Of a stretch of DNA of 60,000 bases, positions 12,601 through 24,371 are shown piece by piece (position 1 is the stretch's first letter; the number at the start of each line of letters is the position of its first letter). Origin of the DNA: Polytrichum commune. Taxonomy: Eukaryota > Streptophyta > Polytrichopsida > Polytrichales > Polytrichaceae. The notes beneath the pieces were generated by a model. The model was not told the DNA's origin and searched no databases. It worked only from the letters and a program-made list of their open reading frames with translations. Location: contig OX485808.1 of the NCBI GenBank assembly GCA_950295325.1, positions 4,716,501 to 4,776,500 of the forward strand, written 5' to 3'. Position numbers and translations under genes: made by a program.

Positions 12601-15600
12601 GGAGAATGATTTTCAGATACTTAGATGGGCTACTCACAAAATCTTAAACGAAAAGACAGATAAAGTTACTCCTTCCAGAGTACAGAGGGTGTCTGTAAGC
12701 CAAGCTGCATATACATATACTTCACATTTTGCTTGTGTATCAAAATATATGATCCTTATAGATCCTGGAAGTGCCCGACAGTTACAACATTTTAAAAAAG
12801 ACAATTTGAATTGAGCAATTCTGTTACCAGGACATTTCCATATTATTTTTCATCCTACACTGTAGCAGGTCTATAGACTCAGGAATTACAATAGGTTACC
12901 TGGGACACCCTTCATTTGCTTGATCATCTTTGTGTGCTGCTCCAGAGCACCATTGACAATATCAATGGGATCATCCATCTGCCACCGCCATGATTTCCCA
13001 ACAGGATTTGTGTGATGCCTCCAGCAAAACACACATTTATTTGCACAGGCTAAACTAGGGGTTGTCTCCATACACCTGCATCCATCAAAAGAAACTCAAT
13101 ACATAAAGCAACATCTCCCAAAGGACACAACTAGCCATTTAAGAGCACAAATTCAAAAGATCCAAAAATGTTCAGTTACAAATATTAGAACCCCCAGAAC
13201 AGCTACAGAGGTGATGCACATAATCAAACTTCATTTGCTTTCACAAGGTATTCCTGCCCTTCCAGCATATTTAGAATATCAATGCTTAGAACATGAACTT
13301 ACCTGTGACTTTCAATGCCATAAAAGGAATGTTTGTAGCAACCTCCACGACCACGGAGCTGTGACTTTGTCCAGCGGCAAAGCTTCACTCCACTGTGCGA
13401 ACCTAAAATTTTGTAGCCCTGATTCATTGCCATTACAAAGGAAACGTGGGAAATCAGACAGTAAACAGAATTACCAATGTACTATGTTGTGAAACTGCAG
13501 TTCCCTTATAAACCCTTGAAGGTTTCAAGCTACTGTTACATGGCCTACTTGATAGTTAGGCCAAGCCAAGTATTTACACTAAAACTCTAAGAAATGAAAA
13601 CACCATCATATGTGACAAGGGTGATTGGATATATATATGCATTATATTGGACAATGGGCCATTTGTACTATTCAAATCTCCCTATATTTTCTTTTACATA
13701 AATGTTTTAGTCCAATAAGTAAAATGCAATTGAATAATGGGTTAGTTTTAAATGGGTCACTATTGACAATATCAGCTTTGAATAGAAATGCATAATCTTA
13801 CACAACTCCACATAATGTCCTAGGGCCCCTGGAACTATGAGATGTACAACATACAGATGAAAGAACAACAATGCAAAATTACCTGTTTCTCAAGGTTGGC
13901 TCTTAGAATAGGTGTAACCATTTCCTTTGGCCCCTCAGGCACAGTCACTCCAGTTATTGAGGACACACTCTGCACTACTTTCTGCAATGGCTGCTTCCTA
14001 ACAACCCCCCTCTTCCTCCCTGGTTCTGCAGGCTCAGCCAGATTTCGTAAGCCACCTACATCTTCCAAATCAACCAGATTATCTGTGGGAATCTCTTTAT
14101 CCATGGCATCCTCAAAAACCTCGCTATCAGCATCACTGTCACTTTCTTCGGTATCTGAAAACTCTGCCTCTAGGTCAACCTTCTGGACCTCGTCAGCTTC
14201 AGACTGTTGAGAGGGCATCCCTCCCAACTTTTGCAGTAATTCTTGGGTCCAAGCATTAAATTGCTGAGAAACTGTGTCTTCATCGGTGTCACCCTCACCC
14301 CTCATCACTATTCGAATGCCACCAAGAGATGCAAGGTGGGCATCAAAAGCCCTAGCAACAGCATTGTAGTTGGAGCCGTATGCCTGGCTCCCCACTCCAA
14401 AAACCCCAAACCTGAAATCCAGGGAGCTTATGATCAGACAAAATTCTCACCTTCGGGCTTCAATAATCTTGAATTGCAGGATTCACCTAGACATACCTAC
14501 ATGGTTGGGTGGCCTATAACTGGGTAGAACTTGGGATAGTTTGTACAAAAAGGAGCCTGTAACACTAGCACATTAAACACCAGTCCAACCACTTCAGAGT
14601 TATTGGCTGGATGATAAACCTACACAACGTTAACCAGCTGGGCTCCCTTTACATATATAGTACTGATTGCCAGTGTAGTTGTTGTTGTTATGGTGCTACA
14701 CATTTACAGGTGCCAATCCCAAAGACACCTACAGCTCATATTCCCCCACATTATATCATGTAGCTTCTCTATGTTCTGACAGCCACGCATATCTGCAGTA
14801 TCTTCTGAGCAGAGCCGAACTTTGCACTATCCTCCAGAAACGATTTCAAAACTCACTCCAGAGCTCAGAATCTTAAAAGAATAGTTCACAAAAAGCTAAC
14901 AATCCTGTGAAATGAGAGAAGGTGAATTAAGTATAAACGAAAAGAAGACTCAGAGCTACAACGTATCATCCAGGATTAGGGTACATCCCCAGTACCCATA
15001 CTCAACACTGTTAATTCATCTCGTATTCCAAAATGTGAACTTCATTCTAAAGTCTTTGTCCGTGATGAAAGGGACATGCCAAGTGGGTTAAACATTAGAA
15101 ACCTGCAGTTCTGGAGAATGCCCGATCCAACCCTGAAATCAGCAGAGCTCTCTTCAAGCCATTGCGCGAGAAACGAAGCATTTGCAGGAGCTTTACCATC
15201 CTGCCAGGTTGAAGCAACGATCACGATAGCCCTCTCCTTGGCCAGATCTTCCGGTTCGTAAGTAGCCGGATCAACAAGATCGAATGGCACATTATGATCT
15301 CTAAGCTGTTGTAGGAGATTCTCTGCGAGTTTTCTTGCCGTTCCACCCTCGGAAGCAAAAAAAATCTTGCCACGTTGGCCGTCAGCTGTCAACTCCAACG
15401 GTGCAACTCCTGCAGTCGGAGGGTTTAGTGGCTGTACTTCAACCCTAGGTTCAACACATGGACGAACTTTCTCAGACCCCTCTTTGCATGTTCCACATGA
15501 ATGGCCACAATTCGAAACTTTACCGTCACCATGCTCCCCTTCAGATTTCACATCTCCAGCACCGCAACCACATTGTGACGATGAGTCCACACCAAAACCC

Positions 15601-16115
15601 CATATGCCACCCTCATCTTCCACGAAATTGCCAGAGCTTTGAGAATGTATCTTCGAAGAAGACCAGGGAGCAGTAGCTGATGGCTCCATTTTATGTGAAT
15701 TCGAGTCGCCAGTAGAATCTCCAACCCTAAATGAATCAAACAAATCACGCTCTTCCTTCTTCTCCCACTCTCCGTCACTCTGTGAACTCAGACCCGAATT
15801 GCAGCAATTGCCAAGCTTGGATCTAAAACGAAACCGTCGCCCTCGCCCTCTACCTCTTCTTCTTTGCACAGCCTTTCGTTCGCCTTCGTTGTTGTTAACT
15901 TCGTCGTCGTCGTCCTCCTCTTCTTCGTCCACTTCCTCCAAATCCTCTGCCTCGTTATCGAAATCCTTCGGTGCGGACTGCTTCTTCTTCTTCCCTAACA
16001 CGGAACCAATTGTGTCTTTGAAATATCTCGATCGGGTGATAGCGTAGATGGACAAACTTATGGCTAAAACCCCTGCTACATGTATGGCAATCACCTGATA
16101 GTGACGGCGAGCCAT
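9699..16115 (-). CDS. TYW1: TYW1: tRNA 4-demethylwyosine synthase (flavodoxin + radical SAM)
   Basis: The enzyme converts N1-methylguanosine-37 of tRNA-Phe plus pyruvate to 4-demethylwyosine, the second step of wybutosine synthesis. The exons are 15103-16115, 13883-14411, 13303-13418, 12900-13075, 12400-12590, 12093-12179, 11692-11849, 11114-11327 and 9699-9854. All junctions are GT-AG and the phases fit, giving 879 aa. Residues 7-27 form a membrane segment, 54-72 are very acidic, 85-98 are Arg-rich and 182-210 are Cys-rich. The flavodoxin domain starts near 249 (FFASEGGTA; later FGVFGVGSQAYG). A second acidic linker lies in exon 2. The radical SAM motif CANKCVFC (C563, C567, C570) follows CMETTPSLA. 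SLVGEP, TLVKGWN and the C-terminal FDPQETRVKKERR are typical of the family. The N-terminal half is longer than in the roughly 650-aa Arabidopsis protein as I recall it. The start is the first ATG before the membrane segment. Confidence 0.95.
9855..11113 (-). other. Last intron of TYW1 (1.26 kb)
   Basis: This intron separates the exon ending in IDYEKFHDL from the final exon starting VASGKPFGSED. It is the second longest in the gene. It contains a GA-rich purine tract near 10,850-10,905 and no coding sequence of its own. An (AT)n microsatellite near 11,403-11,421 lies in the preceding intron. Confidence 0.85.
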
Positions 16116-17282
16116 GAACTAAACCCTAAAAAATTCCACAGACCTTCCGGCACCTCTTGTTGTGGCTCCGTAGCAATCCAATGCAACATCATGATGCTAA
16201 CCTAACCCCCGCCTCTCCTCTTCACCATAACTATCTATCTATCACCAAACCAGAAGCCTGTTGCTCGAACTTTCGCCCCAATTCACCTAATCATCTCCAA
16301 CAAAGCTCTTTCTGAAAAGCCAAAAAGTATTTGGCAATATAAAGAAGGCTACTCGGCCTTCTCCATCCCGCGGCGATGGTGCGGTCACAGCGGTGCAGAT
16401 GCGTGATCCGACGCCGTGCGACTTGAAAGCGCTGAAGGACTTGACGACGGAGAACAGAGAGACTCGGTCGCCGCACACAGTAGGCAAAGTAGGGTAGGCC
16501 TCTAGAATGTACGACAACTGTAGATCGTATATGCATTTATCTTGGAGAAAAGTGTTGAATTTAAGAGAATTGGTAGATTCGGACATCACTTACATAAGCC
16601 TATCTTGGACAATAGGACAAGGCCCGTATCAGGGGTTTCAAGATACTGTCAGGGTATAGACAAGAGCAGCCGGGTATATGAAGTTCGTCCGGGTATAAGG
16701 TTAGACTTCCATGTGTCGCCCATTCTAGTGAAAGAAATTGGGGATTTGCCTTGAAAATTTTCTGCTTCAGTTTTAGGGGTTCAACATATTAAAGAGTGGA
16801 TTTGTTGTGTTCTAAAACATGCAAGTTGGAACATGTCTTCATCCCATTTATTTATTTTGAATCTCATATGAATAGATGTATTGACCTTTTTAATTTATGA
16901 AAATTTGGGGGAGGTTTGAACACTAAGAAAATGTGATCATAATTAGTCTATAAATAAATAACTAAATATGAAACTCACATAGAATATGTATGCAAATTAA
17001 TTGATCTCGTGCTCAATTCAAAGTCAAATTTTGGTTTCCGAATAGAGAGGCTATGGTCAACTCCACCTCCTTCAACTTCAACTTCCCCTTCTATTAGGAA
17101 TGTTGCTCACCAACTCTCATCATCCATAAATTAAGCACACTTACATGTGATTGGGGGGGGCAATTCTTGTCATTTATTGGCTTTCACCGACTTTATTGGC
17201 ACATGGAAATGTGTTCCAAGAACCTCACTACAACATTGTTATAGTTTCAACCCCAACTCAAAGTTCTGCCATGATTAACCAA

Positions 17283-17890
17283 TTATTTTGTTCCCTCCCG
17301 AGACTGAATCCTAAGGCTAGTGAGTGGTAACAACATCTTAAAAGGGATTTTGAGGCATGACCTAGCTAAGACCACAAGTCGGGGTGATTCTTGACTTAAA
17401 ACCTTTTGTCGGGTAAAGGGTCTAAGGTTTTTGGTTTTAGCATGGCATACATCATGCGCTCCACAAATAGGTTTATCGAGGGAGGTTGGACTAACTCTTG
17501 CATGGCCATTTGTTGTGCCATTGGAGTCCACTTGGCAGCTACCATTGTTAGTGATAACATAAGTGAATTTGGGTACCTTGAAACTACCTTGAAACTAAGT
17601 GTGAATTTGGGTTGCGACACTTATCTTGTGTTGCTCTATCGACTTTCTATTTCCCTCATGTTTCTTTGTGCATTCTCTCCACCAATGTACCAATCCTTCA
17701 CAACTGTAACATTTGGACTTTTCCTCATCTCTTTGATACGTGCTGAACCATCCCTTGTGTGTTCTAGGGTCTTGACTGTCATCTTGGCATCGTCGATTTA
17801 TTTTGATTTGTTGATTGATTTTTTGATCGCTTCTTCCATGAATACTTTCAATGTCAACAACTTCCACATCTTTTGCTCGGGGGTGCACCT
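17283..17890 (-). pseudogene. Decayed retrotransposon gag fragment with CCHC zinc knuckle
   Basis: The minus-strand frame at 17,595-17,888 encodes CYSCEGLVHWWREC, an exact CX2CX4HX4C zinc knuckle preceded by a basic, polar stretch. This is the nucleic-acid-binding motif of LTR-retrotransposon Gag. Frames then shift and stop repeatedly through 17,283 (a following frame reads AMQELVQPPSINLFVERMM), so the unit is dead. Upstream on the same strand (17,880-19,290) lies sequence repeated at 22,665-23,300, which fits an LTR or 5' leader. No primer-binding site, protease or reverse transcriptase was recognised. Confidence 0.7.
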
Positions 17891-19290
17891 TTCATTAAAA
17901 ACCAAGAATAATGTGCATTCGCAACATACTTTTAAAACCCCCGATATACAAGTTTACTCTTGTAAAATCAAGCAATACATGTATAATTTCAATAATAAAA
18001 ACACAAGTGACAATATTTATACATGAAAAAATTTACATTCATATATACATAAGAATACAAATATATTATTTTAAAAATAGACAATCAAACCCTATCATTT
18101 GTATAATGAAAAACCCTAGCATTCATCAATAAAGTTGTTGAAGACTTTTTTTTAATCCTCTGGATGTAACTCATGAACATCGAAGTCTAAAAAATAAGTT
18201 ATAAAAGCTAATGCAATTATTTTTCTAAGTTCTTCATCAAATGATTAGTAAGATTATAAGTCCACTTGTTGTTGGTTCCTTTTTTATGCCAACATAACCC
18301 AATTTCCATGTTTAATGGACGGGTCCATTAAACTCAATTTGGATCCATATAGTCCCCCCCCCCCACGATTACCAAATTTTCTACACATCTTTGAAACCCT
18401 CCCAACAAACCAAACCTTGCTTGGAGCTCGTTTTTTTGGTCTACCAACTTAAAAAATTCTAGCGTTGAATATTCTTGACTTTCCTTGCCTTCGTTGTGTA
18501 GTTATGACAACAATAAAAAATCTAAGTATCTTGAACAAAAGAAAGTTATTTTATTCACTTTATTCCACTTGTTAATTAGTCTTTGCCATGCATGCTTTAA
18601 AATTACCCACAACTTAATTCGGAGAAAAGACAACCATCATGCTCTATATTCAAAACTAATAATTCAATTATTAAATAATTTATCTATAAACACCTATTGT
18701 TGCTTTCATAATCAAATACACAAAACTAGAAATGTGACGAACACCCCAAAGGAGGTAGGGGCAATGTGAAACACACGAAACGGATGAGGAGATTTGAACA
18801 CCTTTGCGATTTCAATGTATTTTTCTACTGGTCTATGCAACAAAACCTAATATATAAATCACCAAATGCATGCAATCACTACTTCGATCGACCACATGTA
18901 CCAATCATCCACATCCCCTTTGATCAACCTCCATAAAGAAGCACGGCATGTTCCTCTTGCAACCCTAAGCAAGAAATGGCCTCGTTTTCAGCTCAACGAC
19001 CCCTTCAAAACCCTAATATTGCCTCTTCCATACATGCATGGATGAGATAAGGAAATGAGAGAAAATATTCGTCCTAGTTTCATCCAATATTGAAAATGTA
19101 TCCCATAAAGTCTAGTGACACTACCATACAAATACAAATGTTGTATATTTCCTAGATGTCCTTCATACATGTTCAAAACTATAAGTTATAATTTGTGTAG
19201 CATATGTATACATAGTATGGTAAAGTTCAAATCAATATCCATATTGTGCACTCACATATACTCATATGTGTTATGATATGTGTATTGATG
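17880..19290 (-). mobile_element. Putative LTR/leader region of the retroelement, copy 1
   Basis: 17,880-18,290 and 19,120-19,290 each match 22,665-23,085 and 23,115-23,300 in order and orientation. About 830 bp between the two blocks is absent from copy 2. Landmarks are CATTA.AAACCAAGAAT, 'CTTGTTGTTGGTTCCTTTTT', 'CAAATACAAATGTTGTATA' and TGTGCACTCAC. A third fragment of the first block lies near 46,320-46,410. The LTR call is an inference from its position next to the gag fragment. Confidence 0.5.
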
Positions 19291-19486
19291 TGCTTCACAT
19301 CTATGAATTTAAGACATGTCTATAATTTGATGTCAAAAGATAAACCATTGACAACCACTGTGTGGTGTATACACTGAATATAAACAAACATGCTCTTTAT
19401 TCTTAAAATTGATCTCTAACTATACATGATGTATCCATGATAGTAGTTGTAATGTTAAAAACAACAATCATAAGAGTCACTGTTCA

Positions 19487-19525
19487 ATGGTTGGGGATTC
19501 GTGGCACTCAAGTAAAGTCATCCGG
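19487..19525 (+). mobile_element. Single end of the Mutator-like MITE family
   Basis: GGTTGGGGATTCGTGGCACT and the bases that follow match the terminal repeat of the complete element at 27,450-27,696 with few differences. No matching opposite end was found in the next kilobase, so this is a solitary or truncated end. Confidence 0.6.
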
Positions 19526-22145
19526 TAACAAAATCTGGACGAGTTCATCAAGATGGTTGGATGAAACTTAGTTTAGGTAAGTACATTGGAGTCGGTGCGT
19601 AATAAGTGGCATAGTACCATGATGTGACTTTAGGCTACTCTAGCTATATTTTCTAACCTCGTATGAGTTGTCGCCAAGGCCGTGATGTGGCATTGGATTT
19701 CATGTACTTATTTTTATCAATAATATAGGTGTCCATGTGTGTAACATGTGACAAGTCACTATGACGTGGTTTTACAACAAAATTTTATTTTGATTAATCC
19801 ATTATTTATTTTGCACGGGTGGAATTTTTAACATGTACATGTTAAATTAAAGAAAAACTTGATTTTAATGAATATAAAGCACTATAATCATATGATTGTG
19901 CGATTATTTTCATATGAGAAAACCAAATCATCAATGAAAGATAAGTAAAGTGATATTTAAAAAAAAACCATCAATAATTGTTATTCATAGAATGTGTCAT
20001 TTGGTTGATTTGATTTTTTAATTTATTGAATTAGATATTACTTGTCAAATAGTATTATTTTAGAAATTTATCTCATAAATTTATCTACTATTATATTTTT
20101 GAATAATTTGTAAAAATAAACCATGAGGATCATAATATCATACATCCACGGATAGGATGTACTCAAAAATTTCAAACTCTATGATGATATATACACATCT
20201 CAAGGCAACAAAAATGTTTGTTGGGTTTCTTGTATTGGACGCATTTCAATGATATCTCCATGTTGATCATGGAGATTTGAATAATTTTGTGATAAATAGT
20301 TAATTTGATAGATAAAAATGGTAATATAAATTTAGAATAGGGTCTACTCAAGAAAAAGTTCACAAAAATATCCATCTTATTTACTCGTGAGAATAACAAA
20401 GATGATACATTTGTTGCCTTAAATGAAATGGAGTATTATGGTAGTTTACAATTCTACAAAATCAAAACAAAGTGTGAATGTAAGTGATAGGATGAAAGCT
20501 AAGGATAGTCCATAATAAAGGAAAGTGAAAAGTATTAGCAAATAGAGAGTTGGAGAAGATAAAGAAAATGCTCTTCAAAATAAGAGAATTACAATGATTA
20601 GAAAAAATCATCAATGCAATTTTAATGAAGATAATTTTACCAAAATAAATAAAACATACTCATCCCAGATCAAAAAGAAAAGTGAACCTTAGGTAGGAGA
20701 AGAGACAAAGACAACGTCATGAATAGGAGTGGGGGCAAGCATAGTAAAGTGGACAACTCATGTTCCGTGCCTAGTGTTAAGTGAAAATGATTCAAAACTA
20801 TACACTAACTTTGAATTTTGTGAAGAAAAAATCATAGACATAAAAAAAACATTGATCTATAAGGCCAAGAAATTTATGATGACAAAAACAATTCCAAGAA
20901 AAGTCTACATAGTTTAGAAGACGGTGTAAGTGGTGTGCTAGTAGGTGATATTGAACAAGCAATTATCTAAAATTTGTTTAAAATACAATCAAATTACATT
21001 AAATTGATGTTTTTCTACAAAGTTTTGTGATGATGCCGTGAAGTTTATAATAATTTCAAGGAATATGAAAAAAAAAATTCCAACTTAAAACATTTTAAAG
21101 TCATGAAATCTATGTCCAAAACTAGATTCAACCATTTGCTTTGAGCATCACATTTAATGATAAGTTTTGAAGATCTCAACTTGATATCCTACATTTGAGT
21201 ATTTAACTCAACAATAGAGGTCATCATGAAAAAAAATCCAATTTCAATAACACTTTGCTATTATTTTAAGGCCTATGACCCAAAAAAATATGGTTTAAGT
21301 ATACCGGAGCACTATTTTGGTCCACATTACCATGCTTGCACCTGAGTAGCAAAATAAATTCAAATAAGGAAGAAATATAATGTTCAATATATAACATGAG
21401 CATACGAAGGGAAAAAAAACCATAAAAATCAAAGTTCTTTAAAGATTAAAATTAAAATTAAACATAAAGCACATGAAGGTCTACAAATTGAGAAAGAAAA
21501 CACTTTAAAAGTAGAAGAGATGCAAGGAACTAGATGATCTTAATAACACATTCTTAATGAAAAATGCTAGCAAAAAAGAAAAAGAAAATCTTTAGAACAA
21601 AGAAAAATGATGAAGAAGTAAAGAAAAGCTTGAGCATGTCAATTACATTGGAGAAGGCAAGGAAAACACAACTCTATATTAAGTAATTCATGTGGGATGT
21701 GAAGAAGCAAAGGATGTGGAGGGTCCTACATGGCCGCAAAGTTGGTGAGTTTGCAAAGTTAACAATCTAGTGTGTTAGCTTAGACAATTTTAGATTTTGC
21801 CAACACGTACTAGACAAGGAACCATCTTATTGCTTATTTCTTAAATTGCTTGAAACAAAATTAGCAATATCATTGATAAGATGAAAGCGAATGAAGAACG
21901 CTCTAGTACTGAAAATACTTAGAGTGCCATGAATCCCAACAATGTGCTATGGACTTATACATGCCAAGTATCCATGAAGAGTTTCTATGTTCCACATTCC
22001 AATGATTCTAAGTAGTTCTTGGTCCAACCATGAATTGTTGAGTGCCTTGTTGTTAATAATGTTGAGGTGGTAGGTCTATATTGGTGAGTTGGCACTAGAA
22101 GATTCTAATAGGCATGTTACTAATAATAACTTACAAGTGAACTAA

Positions 22146-22505
22146 CTACACTAAGTGTGATATTTAGTGTCACCAATTCTAAATGTCTTGCTCAATACTA
22201 ATTGTAAATTGCGGCATAGTGTCACCAACACTACATGTTAACCCAAAACTATTTATCATTTCTTGTAATATTTTTTGGGATTATAGATTTACAACGTTGT
22301 AATTATTGTCACTTACCAAGTGATTTTTCATCCAAAATTCAATCATCCATGACAATATTTCATCACAAGTTGTTGACAAAAGAAGGTAAGGTTTTCGCCA
22401 ATGGATGAACTCATCCATCATCCATGACAATATTTGTTCACTTATTCATAAGAAGTGTCATCTGAAAAGTTACCATAGTCACATAAAATATCATATTTAG
22501 TGTAA
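22146..22505 (-). mobile_element. TIR element family 1, copy B
   Basis: The left end reads CTACACTAAGTGTGATATTT and the right end, reverse-complemented, reads TTACACTAAATATGATATTT. Interior landmarks match copies A, C and D in reverse orientation (CCAAGTGATTTTTCATCC, GGATGAACTCATCCAT). It is about 360 bp and non-coding. The termini contain an inner palindrome, ACTAAATATGATATTTAGT, which is the signature of the family. Confidence 0.75.
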
Positions 22506-22664
22506 TGCACATACTAATTAAACACAATATGTTAAGATACTGCAAGGCAACACTAATAAGTATGTCAACAAATTAATTTAGATCCTGCAGGTGAATCAAA
22601 TATGAGTTTGACAAGTAATCAAGGTGTTGAGAGTGTCCATGTGACATCGAGTGAAGCCAAAGGG

Positions 22665-23300
22665 CCCAAAGGGTGAGCCTTTCATTATAAACCAAGAATC
22701 ATGTGCCTTTGCAACACACTTTAAAAATCCCCTAAATACAAGGTTATTTTTTTGGTAAAACTAAGCAACACATGTACCGCACTGTTAATGCTAAAAATGC
22801 AAGTGTCAATTTGTATATGAAAAATACATCCATGTAATTAATGTACGTTTATAATCAAACTTTGGATAACAATCAACCCCTATTATCATATGTATAGTGC
22901 AAAACCCTAGCATCTATCAATACAGTTGCTGAAGACTTTTTCGTCCCCCGGACGTAACTCTTTTAAAGCATCTAACATTGCAATGTATGTCATAGAAGCT
23001 GATGAAATTATTGTTGCTACAAACTCTACCAGCAAATGATTAGTAAGCTCGTAACATGTTCACTTGTTGTTGGTTCCTTTTTGATCTCAAGATACGTCAA
23101 TATTAAAAAAAACTTATACTACTACAGTGGCACTCCGGTCGTGCAAATACAAATGTTGTATACATTTATAGAAACCCTCCACACATGTACAGAACTACGA
23201 TTTATAATCTGAATTTCAAATCATACGTAATACAACAAAGTTCAGATTAATACCCCTTTTGTGCACTCACGTAGAGTCGTATAGTCGTTTAGTATAAGTT
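22665..23300 (-). mobile_element. Putative LTR/leader region of the retroelement, copy 2
   Basis: This matches 17,880-18,290 and 19,120-19,290 with the intervening part missing. No gag-like sequence adjoins it on the downstream (lower-coordinate) side, so it may be a solo or truncated LTR. Confidence 0.5.
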
Positions 23301-23349
23301 AGTGCACCTCCCAAGCAGAAGAGGAGCAGCTTGCCTGGCTCAGAGGCGG

Positions 23350-23850
23350 CTTAACACCGGCATGCACGCATGACCATGAGATCGCAAAGATGTCCCCAGA
23401 TTCTAATCAGCCACGAAAATAATTCCAACATGGAACGGTTTAATTTATGCAGCCGATTCAAGTTTAATTGGCGCCCAAGCATGCATGTGGTGACAGAGTA
23501 GGATTGATCGCGGATCGGTTGTCGATGCCAATTGCATGCATCGATCGGCCTGCAAGTACGTGATGTCACCAATTGCATGCGGGGGACGCCAAGCAAACTG
23601 GACGCGGCCGATTGGAGCGTGCCGAATTTGTGTCTGGATTGAACTCGGGGAGGGCGATCCGTGCTCATGCGCGCATTGCTTGGATGTGGGTGTCAAGGCG
23701 CCTGCGAGCCTGGCGAGCTCACTCCCTTCAAGCTCCTCTTGATGATGCGCGCGGGCACTTGCAACACCTTCATCACTTGTCATGTTGGTACTCAGGTCAC
23801 AGAATGTTCTGAGTAGTGTGTCGCACTCCAATTTGCACTTCCCACGTACA
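23350..23850. other. GC-rich island of unknown nature
   Basis: This 500-bp stretch is clearly more GC-rich than its surroundings and carries open frames on both strands (for example 23,445-23,831 minus, 128 codons, and 23,573-23,812 plus). It contains repeated ATTGCATGC words and a CATGCATCGATCGGCC patch. None of the translations shows a recognisable motif, and no frame is clearly preferred. It might be an exon or CpG-like region of an unrecognised gene, or a transposon fragment. Confidence 0.35.
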
Positions 23851-24265
23851 CATGCACCGGCGAATTAGTAGCACCCATGAGCTTTGTCGTTGCAGAAAAT
23901 TATTCATGTGACTCTAGAGCAACTATGAGACGATTTTAATCAGAGAGCTCATGTAGCAAACCTCTACAATGAAGAACTGGGGGGTCGGGGGGGGGGGGGG
24001 GGCGCGAGGGGAAGTGAAACACCACTGGAAATGTCTGGCACATAAATTATCAACCATCCGACTTTCTTTTGAACATTATGGGTTGAAATCGAGGAGAATT
24101 AAAAAACAAATCTACACTTTTCATGTCTCGCGAGCAGGAGTCTATGTCGCAAACTTTAACAATATAGACTACTTGAAAGGAAAACTAACTGAAAGAATTA
24201 GCCACATAATCACCCATCATGTGTTTTTTGGACAATGGATTGTGATGGAGAGCACTGACAAATTC

Positions 24266-24371
24266 TGCACTTGAGTCTTGTAAGCAGGTAGACAGACAAA
24301 GAACGTTCTTGTGTAGCAAACTTCATATGAACGTTCTTTGTCTGTTTACCTGCTCACAAGACTCAAGTGCA
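24266..24371. repeat. Near-perfect hairpin, 43-bp arms and 20-nt loop
   Basis: The left arm 24,266-24,308 pairs with the right arm 24,329-24,371, with two mismatches. The arms start TGCACTTGAGTCTTGT and end ACAAAGAACGTTC. The size, near-perfect pairing and short loop resemble a plant microRNA or hairpin siRNA precursor or a tiny foldback element. A related CAAGTCTTCAGTCTTGGGAG word lies about 80 bp downstream of the right arm. No expression evidence is available. Confidence 0.85.

Noticed and set aside
13842-14210. 122-codon plus-strand frame within TYW1
   Set aside because: It is the complement of TYW1 exon 2, whose acidic codons read as a Ser/Thr-rich frame on the other strand.
20400-22050. 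Possible decayed polyprotein in Lys-rich AT DNA
   Set aside because: Translations are Lys/Asn-rich without any retroelement motif in six frames as far as I can see; the sequence is too degenerate to name.
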